Shown: positions 44,101 through 55,871, numbered from the stretch's first letter. The stretch is DNA of 64,000 nt from Locusta migratoria (GCA_026315105.1 CM048745.1:152417323-152481322); one strand, 5' to 3'. The notes: generated by a model not told the origin, from the letters alone. Numbers and translations: made by a program.

Positions 44101-45415
44101 GTGCAGACATTTACATCAGCATTGTTAAAGACGAATTGTATGAACGCCTCTTTTTTTATCGATGGTGTTCCTTCTCTCCGGACAATGGCTGAACTTTCAA
44201 AAAGCATTGCTTCACTGTAACTTCAGCAAATCCTATTGCTGCACAGAGGTTAACAAGGTGTTTCGAGCCAAATTTCCTGTATAGGTACGTACCTAGGCTA
44301 GTCTTCAGTGAGGAGAGGAAAGAGCGTGGTCTTACGGCAGAAATGATTGCATGAGCTATTGAAACACATTTCTTCTTCCATACACCGAGTGAATGGCGTT
44401 TGTGCTTTGTCACAATCGTTTCAAGTAATAGTCTCAGAGAGTCAGGAACAACAGAATCAGTTTCTCGCAAAAAGTCATCAGATGGAGGATACTCCGTGGT
44501 GTTATGAACTTGAGAGCGAATGTCTTCCAAGATTATCTCTGCTGCTGACTTCACCACTCTCATCCGCTCTTCTGCAGAATTGCTCTTTTTTTCCTTGTAC
44601 CAGTTGTCATACAGAATCTTTTGCCCGTCTTTGAAACAAAGCACTGCATTTTTCTGCGGCCACGACCGTCTTCTGCAATTGTGACCTCATCGCCGTACCG
44701 TTCATGAGGTGAGATTTGACAGTTCTGATATTAGGCACATAATCGCTTTTTATTTGGCCCATGAGTTCATTCAATGAGAACTGACATTCTTTCCGGTTTT
44801 CAGAAATGTATGTATAAATATGTTCCGGGCACTCCGCGATTTTTGCTGTCTCTGAATTGTCTCTTTATAATCTATTAGATGTTGGCATGCTGTACAACTT
44901 TTTATGACATAAAGAGTGGTACCTGGCATCAGCAGCGACGAGGTCAGTTTCAGATGCACGGCGATCTATAATCTGCTGTCCCCATTCATCACATCGACGA
45001 CTTGCTACTTCAAGAATCGTGTCCTTTGCACTCAGTGATTGCACTTGGCGTACATTGTTCCTTCGGGACTGAGGCAGTTTCCTTTGGTGTTTGATAAAGT
45101 GCTTGGCGATATTTTCTCTACAGAGTAAACAAATATTTCGGAGATCCATGGATCCTCTTGATAACCTGGTCCAAGAACTGTATCGCCACCACGTCGAACA
45201 CTCGCCACAACATTGCTTTGAACGGTGTATCTCTTCCTGCATGCATCGTGTACAGTCACTTCATCTAAGGCTTCTAAAAATTGTTGATTTTCGTGAAGTC
45301 CACGCTTCACACTAACTTCTATTAACGAAAGGACACCACGTTTCCTTACCATTGTCACTTCACTTCCCTCAAGCGTTCTTCGGCATATGAAACAAACATT
45401 TGACGCAATCGGCAT
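41158..45415 (-). pseudogene. Academ-like transposase (C8 zinc finger, XPG/FEN-like nuclease, CXC tail), broken
   Basis: Read right to left. The N-terminus (45415 to about 44865, two frames) has paired cysteines (VCFICRR, HDACRKRY, CLLCREN) and LVAADARYHSLCH. A middle region (44644-43121) is scattered over several frames. A 446-residue open segment (43131-41791) carries acidic residues in the order of XPG/FEN-type nucleases: D271 (VVVDGGYL), D311 (VVVDGYPED), E384/D385/D387 (ATEDADRDI) and D410/D412 (VGEDVDLLVLL). Next come FLHAFSGSDTSSAL in a shifted frame, apparently after a deletion, and YHQVQIWLG. The C-terminus (41610-41158) has a CXC-like cluster CKCKKGCMGSCNCRRVGLQC. It would have cut and joined transposon ends. 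Multiple frameshifts and a deletion near 41800 inactivate it, though all presumed catalytic acids survive in one open frame. Confidence 0.75.
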
Positions 45416-45657
45416 TCTACAAAAGGCTCTGAGAACTCACGAAACAAACAACCGAATGCGACTGAAAAGGTCACAGTGCGAGGGAACGAGCAATAGAGCT
45501 TAAATAAGGAACCTATTGTTGCGATGAGCAGAGTGACAGTCAAACAATATAAACAGGCGAAGACTGAAGTTGAACATTTTATGTGATTCCGCAGGTCGTC
45601 ACAATTTTTATAATACACGAGTTTCATGTAAACATAAAATCGAACCTTTCGCTGAAT

Positions 45658-46223
45658 GCCCACTATTTGTCATTAGTGTTTAGACTCATTTCTTCAAAAA
45701 TTTCAGTTTCCTGACTTTCCGTTTTTGTACAATTTGAAGAGAACTACTCGCTCTAGAGAGTTCATCTTGTGCTTATTTTAAAGCTAATAAAATTTACTAC
45801 ACTTTATTTCTCATGACTATTCTCGCAGGATGAGCGGTTATGCCAATATTCAGCTCGAAATCAGAGCAAAACTTAAAATTTTCATTTTTGGTAAAAATAA
45901 GTCCATTTTTGACGCTTCATATCTAGAAAACAATTGGACGTATAACGCTGCGGTTTGGCTTAAATTGTTACATATTACATGTACTTTGGAAATGGTAAAA
46001 ACTACTAACATCGTAAAACTCATAGCTTATGCGTTAGAAGGCGAAATCTAAAAAAAGTCCGAAAATTTCGGAGTTTTTCACCTATAACTTGGGAAGCACA
46101 GGGTTTTCGAAGCTGCAAACTTGGTTTCATACTACTCTAACAGGTCCTAACAACATATCAAAAATTAGAACTACATCACGATTTGCGTTTTTAGCCCCTT
46201 TTTTGTACGATTTGACTGGCCTA
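45658..46223 (-). repeat. Right terminal inverted repeat of the 5.7-kb transposon
   Basis: Inverted copy of the left arm, ending GGCCTA followed by ATT. Confidence 0.85.
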
Positions 46224-46742
46224 ATTGAAGTGGTGGTTAATTCTGTGACAGAGCACAAAAAACACGGACTTGGCATCTTTCATTACAGCACCTAGGTGTT
46301 TCAGGTGACAGGGAGCAACGAAAGACAAAACGTCTTTCCCAAATCCACTTTTGAGTTCATTTCGGTATCTACGTCATTATTAAGCTCGGCTACTAGCTGG
46401 CTGTGGATTCGTCATCTACCTTCCCGTGATGTTTTGCAAAATACACGTGTAATGACGCTGTATGTTGAACTTCTTAGGAGATTACGTGAGCATACAAGAC
46501 AATGCTAATGTCCATCCAGCTCAGTGAATATAATTAATGGAGCTTCCGCAACTAAGCAGGGCTATCAATGAACTCGAAGTGCTGCATCAGTTACGATTTA
46601 TACGGCCAGGAGCAGGAAGTTAGGGAGTTGGCACCGCTACCCACACACCTCCTCCAAACGGGCTCCAATCCGCTGCAGTGGGGCGCTGTTAGAACAGCCT
46701 GCTAGCTACGTGCTGCTTACGAGACCGCGACGTCAAAACATG
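46224..46742. other. Unassigned spacer
   Basis: Holds a 70-codon open stretch (46296-46508) without recognisable domain; probably not a gene. Confidence 0.4.
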
Positions 46743-48010
46743 CATAACATCTACATCTACATAGATACTCTGCAAATCACATTTAAGTGCCTGGCAGAGG
46801 GTTCATTAACCACTTTCATAACTTTTCTCTACCGTTCCATCCTCTAACAGCGCGCGGGAAGAAAGAACGATTTCTCTTATTTTATTGGGATGGTCATGTC
46901 TCCCTAAGTAGGTGGGTGCTAGCAAAATATTTTCACAGTCAGAAGTAAAAGTCGGTGATTGAAACTTCGCAAACAGATCACGCCGCAATTAATAACGTCT
47001 TTCTTTTAATGATTTCCACCCCAATTCGTGCAACAATTCCGTGACGCTCCCCCCCCCCCGTAACGTGATAAAACAAAACGTGCTGCCCTTCTCTGAACCT
47101 TCTCAATATCTTCCGTCAGTCACACCTGGTGAGGGTCCCACAAGGGGCAACAGTACTCCAGGAGAGGACGCACAAGTGTGATGTAGGCAGTCTCTTTGGT
47201 GGAGCTGGTGCATCTTCGAAGCGTTCTGCCAATGAAACGTAACCTTTGATTCGCCTTCCCCACAATATTTTCTATGTGTTCTCTCCAGTCAAAGTTGTTC
47301 GTAATTGTAACTCCTAGGTATTTGGTAGAATTTTCTACCTTAAGGTTTGACTGATTTATCGTGTAATTGAAGTTCAGCGGATTTCTTTTAGTGGTCATGT
47401 GTATTACTTCACACTTTTCTTTATTTAGTGTCAATTGCCAATATTCGCACCAAGTAGAAATTTTGTCTAAATCGCTTTGCAGTTGCTTTTGATCCTCTGT
47501 TGATTTCACTAACCGATAAACGACAGCATCATCCGCGAACGGTCTAAGGGAGCTATACAGATTTAGGAGACAATCGTTTATAAACACGAGGAAGAGTAGG
47601 GGACCTATAACGCTTCCCTGTGGAACGCCAGATATCACTTCTGTTTTACTCGATGTCTTACGGTCAATTACAACGAACTGTGTCCTTTCTGATAGGAAAT
47701 CGTGAATCCAATCGCACAATTGGGAAGATATTCCATAAGCACGCAATTCCATTAGAAGCCGCTTGTGGGGTACAGTATCAAAACCCTTCCGGAAATCCAG
47801 AAATACGGAATCGAATTGAGATCCCTTGTCGATGGCACTTAACACTTCATGTGAATAAAGGGCAAGCTGTGTTTCGCAAGAGCGATACTTTCTGAATCCG
47901 TGTTGACTATTGGTTAATAGGTAATAATTGACGGATCCAAATTGTCCACCCCAAAAATTCGTGGTGCTGCACGAGTCACAGAGTCGTCGCCCCTGTGTCT
48001 TAGTACAAAT
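46743..48010 (-). pseudogene. CR1/Jockey-group LINE, 5'-truncated, RT nearly intact
   Basis: The minus strand encodes an RT fragment of about 300 residues: SQHGFRKYRSCETQL, FLDFRKGFDTVPH, GVPQGSVIGPLLFL, catalytic PFADDAVVYR and TKYLGVTI. A stop follows at 47120, just after LLEYCCPLWDPHQV. The rest (47119-46800) continues with VQRRAARFV-type sequence and stops. The 3' end is the motif gtagatgtagatgttatgc (reverse strand, near 46743-46760). A C run lies at 47049-47059. Truncated at its 5' side, with no endonuclease, so immobile. Confidence 0.8.
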
Positions 48011-48056
48011 CATCAATACACAGTGTCCCACTTAAACATTTTACCCCAAATATCTT

Positions 48057-48537
48057 TTAAACAAGGCTGGTAAGAATGACAAAGAGGGAAACACAGGGTA
48101 GTATAAGAATAGGAGGAATGCTGTCCAACACTGAGTATTAAAAACGGAATGCGACAAGGGGAAGCATTGGCATGTCTTCTCTTTAATGCCGCCGTGGAGA
48201 TGGTGATGAGAAACGCAAACCTTTTGAAAAGGGAAACGATCTTTTATAAATCAGTGCAGTTAATGGCCTATGCGAATGACATAGATTTAGTAGTAAGAAC
48301 CCAGAAAGCAATGTAAGAGACATTTACGGCCCTTGAACGGGCTAGAATGAACGTGGGGTTAATTATTAATGAAAAAAAAAGAAAAAAAATATGGCAGCTG
48401 GAAAAACACATAGAGAAAATATGCCAAATGCAATAACAATGGGTAATTATACATTTGAAAGATTTGAACATTTCAAGTACCTGGGCTGGACAGTTATCTA
48501 TCTAAATGATACCTGCCACGAAATTAAGCAGAGATTA
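48057..48537 (+). pseudogene. RTE-like LINE, left half of an interrupted copy
   Basis: Translation shows GMRQGEALACLLFN, LMAYANDIDLVV (catalytic FADD changed to YAND) and INEKK, then a block ending HEIKQRL at about 48535. There the sequence changes abruptly. The continuation is found 3 kb away at 51585. Stops and indels present. Confidence 0.75.
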
Positions 48538-48728
48538 TTTTTTATTTATTTATTATGATTTTCTGTTCCATAGGACCCAACTGAGGAGTGAGACTCCATG
48601 GTCACGGAACAAGTTGATACATGAATTTTTACACAAGAATGGTAATAGAAATTTTTTTAAGTAGTCCTATGCACACGATAATCTTGAGACAAAGTGAAAA
48701 GAATCAATAAAGAAAAAAATGAATGAGC

Positions 48729-51350
48729 TTAATTGTTTAACTTTTCTAGAAGTTCCTCGACAGAATAAAAGGAGTGAGCCATGAGGTAACTCTTCAATTT
48801 AGATTTGAAAGCGTGTGGGTTAGTGCTAAGATTCTTTATTTCTTGTGGCAGTTTATTGAAAATGGATGCTGCAGAATACTGTACACCTTTCTGCACAAGT
48901 GTCAAGGTGTTGTGATACAAATGTAGATTCGACTTCTGTCTTGTATTCACCGAGTGAGAGCTACTAACTAGTGGGAATAAGCTGATGTTATTAACAACGA
49001 CATTAAAGAAAACACGTATTGCGACGCCAGTGTCAAAATTCCCACACTACTGAAAAGGGGACGACATGACGTTCGTGAACTTACACTACATATTGCTCGA
49101 ACCGCCCGTTTCTGAGCCAGAAATATCCTTTTTGCATCAGGCGAATTACCCCAAACGATAATGCCGTACGTCATAAGTGAGTGAAAGAAAGCGTAATAGA
49201 CTACTTTTCGTGTTGAAAAATCACTTATTTCAGATATCTTTCTAATGGTAAATATAGCAGAATTTAGTTTTGTAACAAGATTCTGAACATGGTCTTTCCA
49301 CGACAGCTTACTGTCTATCTGAACACCTAGAAATTTGAACTGTTCAGTCTCACTTATCATATGCCCATTATGTGCAATCAAAATGCCAGCTTTCGTCAAA
49401 TTACGCGTTAGAAATTGTAAAAACTGAGTTTTACAGTGATTTAACAACAACTTGTTTTCTACAAGCCATGAACTTATCTTTCGAACTGCATTATTTGATA
49501 CTGTGTCAATATTACGAGCAACATCCTTCACTACCAATCTCGTATCATCAGCAAACAAAAATATTTTACAGTCACCTGTTATACTCGAAGGCAAATCATT
49601 TATATAAATAAGAAACAGCGGCGGTCCCAAAACAGACCCCTTGGGTACCCCACACTTAATTGTGCCCCATTGCGATTGTACGTCATAGCCATTTTCTACA
49701 CTGCGGAGAATTACCTTCTGTTATTAAAGTAAGAGGTGAACCAGTTGTGGGCTACTCCACGTATTCCATAATGTTCCAACTTCTGCAACAATATTTTGTA
49801 ATCAACACAATCAAACGCTTTTGTTAAATCAAAGAAGACGCCTAATAACCGTAGCCTCTTATTTAACCCATCAAGTGCCTCACAGAGAAACGAAAATATA
49901 GCATTTTGAGTCGTTAAACTACTTCTAAAACCAAACTGTACCTTTGACAACAAATTATGTGAACTGAAATGATCAATTACTCTTGAATATATAGCCTTTT
50001 CAATAACTTTAGAAAAAACCGATGGCATAGATGTAGGCCTATAGTTGTCGACATTATCCATTTCTCCTTTTTTATAAAGTGGTTCCACTGCTGAGTACTT
50101 TAATCTGTCAGGAAACGGACCATTCTGAAAGGAAAAATTATAAATATAGCTTCGTACTGGGCTAACATATGAAGAACAATACTTTAGAATTCCACATATC
50201 CACAAGAGTCCTTAGTCTTAAGTGATTTAATTATTGACTCAATATCCCCTATGGAAGTATCATGAAGGACCATTTCAGGTAACAGCCTCGGAAAGGCATT
50301 TTCTAAAAATGTTATATAATTACCTGTAGAGACTAGGGTTTTGTATACTTCATCTACTATATTCAGAAAGTGATTATTGACTATTGCACATATATCTAAC
50401 TTGTCAGTAACAGGAACATTTCTACTACCCACTGATATTATATCTTCTACCTGCTTCTGCTGACCAGACACTTCCTTCACGACTGACCAGATAGTCTTAA
50501 TTTTATCGCGAGAGTTTGCTATTCTTTTTGCATACCACATACTTTTTGCATTCTTAATGACATTTTTTCAGAATCTTACAGTACTGTTTGTAATGAACTA
50601 CTGCATCTTCATTCTGACTGCTTCTAACATTTTGATACAATTCCCGCTTTGTTATACATGATACTCTTATTCCCTTTGTCAGCCACCCTGACTGTCTGTT
50701 ACTGGAAGTACCCTGTTTCAAGCGTTCTAGCGGAAAGCAACTTTCAAACAGCATCAGAAAAGCATTATATTTATCATCTGCATTATCAGCACTATAAACA
50801 TCCTGCCATTCTTGTTCCTTCATTAGGCTTAAAAAGGTCTCAATTGCAACTAGATTAACTTTTCTGAGAAGTTTATATTTATGTATAACATTTGTTTGAG
50901 AACAAATACTTTTTAGAATTAAAATTTGGGTATAGTGGTCTGATAGGCCATTTACTATTCTACTGACAGAGTGCACCTCTAATAATGAAGAATGAACAAA
51001 AATATTGTTAATGGCAGAACTGCTATTTCCTTACACTCCCGTTGGAAAAAATACTTTTTTCTGTGCAGTGTTTAGAAAAGTCGATTGACTCCAATGAAAA
51101 GTCGTTTTTTACATTCATGAGCACGCACCCATACTGCAAGGATCTCCTAGAGTAGAAGGCAGCTAACCTGTATCCTGGCAAAGGAAGTCTCTGTATTGGA
51201 AGGCAGTTAACCTGTATCCGGGCAAAGGAAGTCTCTGAATTGTCACATTACTTCAGAAGTGCACTGAAATACCTATAATGTCAGAATCAACATCAATGAG
51301 CAGTTCATTAACTTCATCTCTGATACCCTGTATATTTTTATGAAAAATAG
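48729..51350 (-). pseudogene. CR1/Daphne-like ORF2 (endonuclease and RT), frameshifted
   Basis: From right to left: endonuclease start HKNIQGIRDEVNELL near 51340, a damaged middle and SAINNIFVHSSLLEVHS leading to NGLSDHYTQIL (50976-50554). The connector follows (50540-50184). The RT (50205-49711) has EPLYKKGEMDNVDNYRP, FGFRSSLTTQNAI and FFDLTKAFDCVDY, and the second RT segment (49630-48968) carries catalytic LFADDTRLVV. The tail (48950-48729) ends FYSVEELLEKL. At least four frame changes. The same clade as the remnant at 20130-21940. Confidence 0.8.
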
Positions 51351-51584
51351 TAATTCCCTTATTACTTAGATTCTTAGACTTTGTCAAAGGTGGTTCCTTT
51401 CTTAGAGTGACTTCCTTTAAGCAGGAATACCTATCAGCTGTCCTCAGTCTAAAAAAGGTGTAGCCCTAACACCAACTACTACAGGAATTTTTCCATGAGT
51501 GACACTTCCACCCTCTACTACACGGTCACCTATGAGCTTTGCCAACCTCCCCTTCCCATACCTATTGAAGTGCAGACTGTGCCA
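51351..51584 (-). pseudogene. LINE ORF1 C-terminus, SGNH-esterase-like
   Basis: The minus strand reads WHSLHFNRYGKGRLAKLIGD, resembling the last catalytic block of SGNH hydrolases (DxxH, here SLHFN), then a short tail before ORF2. Only this end of ORF1 remains, so the copy is 5'-truncated. Confidence 0.5.
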
Positions 51585-52110
51585 AGAAATAGAACCTATT
51601 TTGCTCTAACAAGACTTCTATCCTCAATGCTCCTGACTTGTACCACTAAATTAACTACCTATAGATCACTTATACGACCAGTTCTTACATATGCCTCTGA
51701 AACGTGGACATAAGCAACTAAAGATACTGTAATACTGGATGCATTTGAAAGAAAGGTACTTAGACGAATAGTCGGCCCCATCTGTGAAAAACGAAGATAG
51801 AGGAGATACAACCATGCGTTGTATGTCAGATACAGAGACCAACCCATCAGAAGCGTAGTGAAATCATCCAGATTGAGATGGCTGGGACAAGTGGCTCGTA
51901 TGAATGGTACAGAAGTGCCAAACAGAATATTGCGAAGAAAGCCAGGAGGGCAGAGAGGACGTGGTCGACCAAGAGCCAGATGGGAAGATGGAGTAATCGA
52001 AGATTTTACGAAGATGGGCTATAGAAAGTGGGGAGTATTGGCAAAGGACCGAGAGAAATGGAAGGTTCAAGAAAGAAAAAGAAGATCTCTTAAACAAAGG
52101 TAGATAGTTA
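51585..52110 (+). pseudogene. RTE-like LINE, right half of an interrupted copy
   Basis: Begins ARNRTYFALTRLLSS, continues LIRPVLTYASETWT (51660-51713), then VLRRIVGPICEKRR. It ends in the basic GQRGRGRPRARWEDG block (51819-52103). It is the natural continuation of 48057-48537 once the intervening LINE is removed. Confidence 0.8.
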
Positions 52111-52221
52111 AGCCCGACTTTCAAGGGCATGTACGTACGACAGGGGCTTATGAAAACAAATACCATGAGGCGTTCCAAAAAACAAACTAATATTATTTTC
52201 AACAGACAGCTATTTTTTATA

Positions 52222-53025
52222 TACCGGGTGATCAAAAAGTCAGTATAAATTTGAAAACTTAATAAATCACGGAATAATGTACATAGAAAGGTAAAAATTG
52301 ACACACATGCTTGGAATGACATGGGGTTTCATTAGAACAAAAAGGAAAAAAAAAAAAAAAAACAGTTCAAAAAATGTCCGACAGATGGCGTTGGACAGCA
52401 AAACGTCAGTGACTGCTACCGTGACGGGTGGGAAGTACGCCGATATGTCACAGAATCGCATCATCCCCAGCCTGGCTGATAAACACCTGCTGGAACGTAT
52501 GATTTTTATGCAGGATGGCGCTCCACCCCATATTGCTAGACGCTTGAGAGATCTCTTGCGCGCGTCGTTTGGTGATGATCGTGTGCTCAGCTGCCACTTT
52601 CATCATGCTTGGCCTCCCAGGTCCCCAGACCTCAGACCGTGCGATTATTGCCTTGTGGGTTACCTGAAGTCGCAAGTATATCGTGATCGACCGACATTTC
52701 AAAGGGATGCTGAAAGACAACATCCGACGCCAATGCCTCACCATAACTCCGGACATGCTTTATAGTGCTACGGCTATTGTTGAGAAATGATGGTGAACAT
52801 ATTTAGCATTTCCTGTAAAGAACATCGTCTTTGCTTTGTCTTAATTTGTTATGCTAATTATTGCTCTTCTGATCAGATGAAGCGCCATCTGTCAAACTTT
52901 TTTGTTTGTTCTAATAAAACCCCATGACATTCCGAGCATGTATGTCAATTTTTACCTCTCTATCTACATATTCCGTAATTTATTACGTTTTCAAATTTAT
53001 ACTGACTTTTTGATCTCCCGGTGTA
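52222..53025 (+). mobile_element. Mariner-like element, internally deleted, TA target
   Basis: Inverted repeats of about 115 bp, CCGGGTGATCAAAAAGTCAG at 52224 and the reverse complement ending CTCCCGGTG at 53023. TA lies on each side (52222-52223, 53024-53025). Length about 800 bp, less than the 1.3 kb or more of an autonomous copy, so transposase sequence is missing. Confidence 0.8.
52376..52765 (+). pseudogene. Mariner-like transposase fragment
   Basis: Within the element, MIFMQDGAPPHIARRLRDLL contains the second catalytic Asp of the mariner/Tc1 DDE domain. WPPRSPDLRPCDYCLVGYLK contains the third-acid region (PDLxPCDY). N-terminal helix-turn-helix parts and the first Asp are deleted and the C-terminus is shifted. 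A lysine run upstream comes from an A tract. Not functional. Confidence 0.8.
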
Positions 53026-53066
53026 TAGACATGCCATATTATTTCGTATCCAATCAATAACATGAG

Positions 53067-53311
53067 TAATCACAGAAAGAGTGGCGTTGGTGGCATCGCA
53101 AAACGTCAATTAAATCCCGAGAAATTGAGAAGCGAATTTGACGCTTGAAATAAACGCAACGCGCAGCCAGCGCTCGTCCCAAAATTCAGCGTGAACCTCA
53201 CGGTGCACTACCTGCGCGCTTCATTTATTTCAGGCGTCAACTTCGCTTCGCGTTTTCTCGGGATTTAATTGACGTGTTGCGATGCTACCAACGTCATTCT
53301 TTTTGTGATTT
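53067..53311. mobile_element. Small foldback MITE
   Basis: About 110-bp arms face each other (gttggtggcatcgcaaaacgtcaattaaatcccgag and its inverse ctcgggatttaattgacgtg...gcatcgtagc-type end). Little interior remains. No coding capacity. Confidence 0.7.
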
Positions 53312-54160
53312 TTCATGCTGTTGATTCCACAAAAAATAATATGGGTAACGATTAAAAAAATGTTTGTGTTAACAATATTATTTGATTACTTTTAGATAGT
53401 ACTTAGTTTGTAAGAATCTGCAGTTCGATCGTGCCCGTAAAAGTCGTCTTTTAATATCTACCGCTGTTCGAGATATCTGAGTGAAAAATTTAAGTGTGAC
53501 AACCGTGTTAAGATCACAGTAACAGACAGTCACTCCCAGTGATCTTTGTTATACACTGCAAACAGAGGTGCCCACAGGGGATGGTCATGACACAGCGTCA
53601 TGAAATTTTCTGGAGGGCGGGTGAAAATTAGTACTTTTGGCCAGCCTGGGGGGATTGCTTTATAAAACAGTTTCCAAAACGTGAAATAAAAGATATTTAA
53701 TTTCAATATTAAAGGCCAAAACTATATTTATTACATTATAAACAGGGAATCCAAATTATTCGGGTGTGGGGGGGGGGGGTTGGTTGTAGTTCGGAAAGGG
53801 GGGGGGGGCGGAGAATCACTGGCCAACGAAGGGGGGGGGACACTTCTGACTGCAACAATAGCGCTCCAAGCGGCCGGCAAGATATATTTCTGAATACGAT
53901 ATCGTATGGGTGTGAGTAGTATCGTTTATGTTGATTGAAATGGTACTTTTTACATTAAGGAACATATTTAAGTACCATAAAAACGGCAGTAACTGTAAAA
54001 TGACTCCTCATTTGTCTTTTTTAGGTCTCCTTAGTCCCTGGCAACGTATGAGACGGTAAATCTCATGCAGGTTTATTTTCGATTCTCTTTTAAACCACGG
54101 CTATTTATGCCGCGCTGGAGAAGCCGTGCGGACTGAGGCGCCGTGCTGCGTAGTAACTTT
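53312..54160. other. Intergenic DNA with G runs
   Basis: Two G-rich stretches (53766-53780, 53801-53810, and again near 53831). No gene recognised. Confidence 0.5.
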
Positions 54161-54315
54161 GTGGCAAAATACTCCCCTCTTTGCACGTTATCATTTGGTA
54201 AAATATTTTGATACCTCTAACCGTGTATGAGATACGCAATGATTCATTCTGGCCTTATCGGCATCGGAAATGAGTGCGCTAAATAAAATAAACTTTAGCG
54301 GTATGAGTGAAAGGT
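54161..54315 (+). repeat. 155-bp repeat, inverted copy at 61786-61940
   Basis: From gtggcaaaatactcccctc to ggtatgagtgaaagg, over 90% identical by eye to the reverse complement of 61786-61940. The pair brackets a 7.5-kb stretch containing the L1-like LINE. Confidence 0.85.
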
Positions 54316-54981
54316 AAAGATCTCCTCCTAAGTCGAAAATAAAATTCAACCCATTAGGAAAGTTTTAACCGCAATAACATATGTTGCAATTAGCACCAAA
54401 CGGAATATCATAGCAGTCTCTATTTTTTACTGCAAACTTTTCCTAATGTAGTGCAGTCTCTTACTTCGAAGCCAATATCTTATTAACTAAGAATATTAAT
54501 GAAATGACGAGCATTTCGTCACAATGCTGACATATAAAGATTTAAGTAGCGGAAAAATTTAATATTTCTACCAATTAGTTTTTGCGAAATCGTTTATGAA
54601 AGATGGCAGGGCATGCGCCTCTACGCTGTTAGTGCAGCGCGATTCCAACCATGTTGGGGAAACCATGGTGGACGATTCAGCCTGTGTATTTAGGAACTCT
54701 ACTTGGACCCATGACGTCATTGCAGCGTAGTAGTTTTGAGGTGCATGAGTGTTTGTAGAAGGCGTGAGTAAATATGGGGTGGCTGAGTTAAGGACGATAG
54801 TTTGTTTACAAATAGAACAGATTATAGATTAATATTTTGAAATTAAAAAGTTATCTGTAGCTTCCCTCTGATGGCAAGGTATAGGTTAGGTTAGCCGGCG
54901 AGAACTCGCGCCTTTAAAAGTTACGCGATCGGTCGCGTGTATAGCATTTTGCTGACAGTCAAAGAACGGTTGAGAATGTAC
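54316..54981. other. Unassigned intergenic DNA
   Basis: No gene. Contains acttggacccatgacgtcattg at 54701-54722, a motif also present at 8631 and reversed at 15224 and 56371. Confidence 0.5.
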
Positions 54982-55548
54982 TTACAAGGGGAGGCCGCCA
55001 ATTGTGAAATTCAGATTCGATTCATACTGCGCATAATGAAAGCTCATGGCCAGAGGTGTAATTTGGCAAAGCACCAAGATGCACTTCTCAGCCGTTGTCG
55101 AGAAAATCGACAGTTAAAAAAAAAAGCCGTTGAGGTGAAATACTCTCTACGATGAGTACTATTGTACAGAGCCGTGGCGTAGTGGTAAGCGCTCGGGAAA
55201 GTAGAAAACAGCACGACATCGAGCACATCTGATAAACGATGCGTTTTTACAATAGCAATTGCTTTTTAAATTATCTGTTGGGAAACACACCTGACTGACA
55301 TTCTGAAAAATTGTTCTATCGTTCGTCAGGTTTGACTTACATTATACGTATTCGTTTCGGAATATCGTTTATACTTCTTCCGTTAACTATACGTGGTAAA
55401 CATTAAGAAGACAATTAATATCATTTGTGAAATACAACTTTGTTTGCGGAAAACAGAGAGATGTTCGAAGTCGCCAGTTGCACATAAGTTGTTTGAAAGT
55501 CGTTTATCGTGGACTGGCGACTTCGAACATCAAATGTTATTAATTGTC

Positions 55549-55595
<47 letters not shown>

Positions 55596-55871
55596 TTGAA
55601 TTACAAAAAACAAATAATAAAACGAAGTTGGATGCCGCGGCGACCTTCAGATTACGAACCCGAGCGCTTACCGTTACGCCACGCCTCTGGACAATATTAC
55701 TGTCGTAGAGAGTATTTCACCGCAACGGCTTTTTTTAATTGTCGATTTTCTCGACAACGGCTGAGAAGTGCATCTTGGTGATTTTGCCAAATTACACCTC
55801 TGGCCATGAGCTTTCATTATGAGCAGTATGAATCGAATCTGAATTTCACAATTGGCGGCCTCCCCTTGTTA
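54982..55871. mobile_element. TIR element with TTA target duplication (PIF/Harbinger-like?) and tRNA-like arms
   Basis: Element 54985-55868 begins CAAGGGGAGGCCGCCAATTG and ends CAATTGGCGGCCTCCCCTTG, with TTA on both sides (54982-54984, 55869-55871). Arms are about 215 bp. Each arm carries a tRNA A-box-like gccgtggcgtagtggtaagcgctcgg. A GT microsatellite lies at 55550-55591. A 3-bp TTA duplication fits PIF/Harbinger, but no transposase is present to confirm it. Confidence 0.7.
55550..55591. repeat. (GT)n microsatellite
   Basis: About 21 GT units inside the TIR element. Confidence 0.95.

Larger units (their letters stand above)
40514..46223 (-). mobile_element. Academ-like DNA transposon, 5.7 kb
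   Basis: Bounded by inverted repeats of about 560 bp: left 40514-41072 (TAGGCCAGTCAAAT...) and right 45658-46223 (...ATTTGACTGGCCTA). It is flanked by ATT on both sides (40511-40513, 46224-46226), which fits a 3-bp target duplication. The interior carries a minus-strand gene with a cysteine-rich N-terminus, an XPG/FEN-like nuclease region and a CXC-type C-terminus. Long TIRs, a 3-bp duplication and a C8 plus XPG-like protein fit the Academ superfamily as I know it; the name is by recollection. The two TIRs differ by substitutions and small indels, so the insertion is not recent. Confidence 0.75.
48538..51584 (-). mobile_element. CR1/Daphne-like LINE inserted into the RTE-like LINE
   Basis: A minus-strand LINE of about 3.05 kb fills the gap between the two halves of the RTE-like element. 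Its 3' end (left) is an attt-rich tail (48538-48556). It contains the end of an esterase-type ORF1, an AP endonuclease and an RT, all frameshifted. Since the host element resumes at once at 51585, the boundaries are well supported; the target duplication is not clear. Confidence 0.8.

Noticed and set aside
46296..46508. 70-residue ORF between transposon and LINE
   Set aside because: No homology recognised, no start context or polyadenylation signal; length is within chance for this composition.
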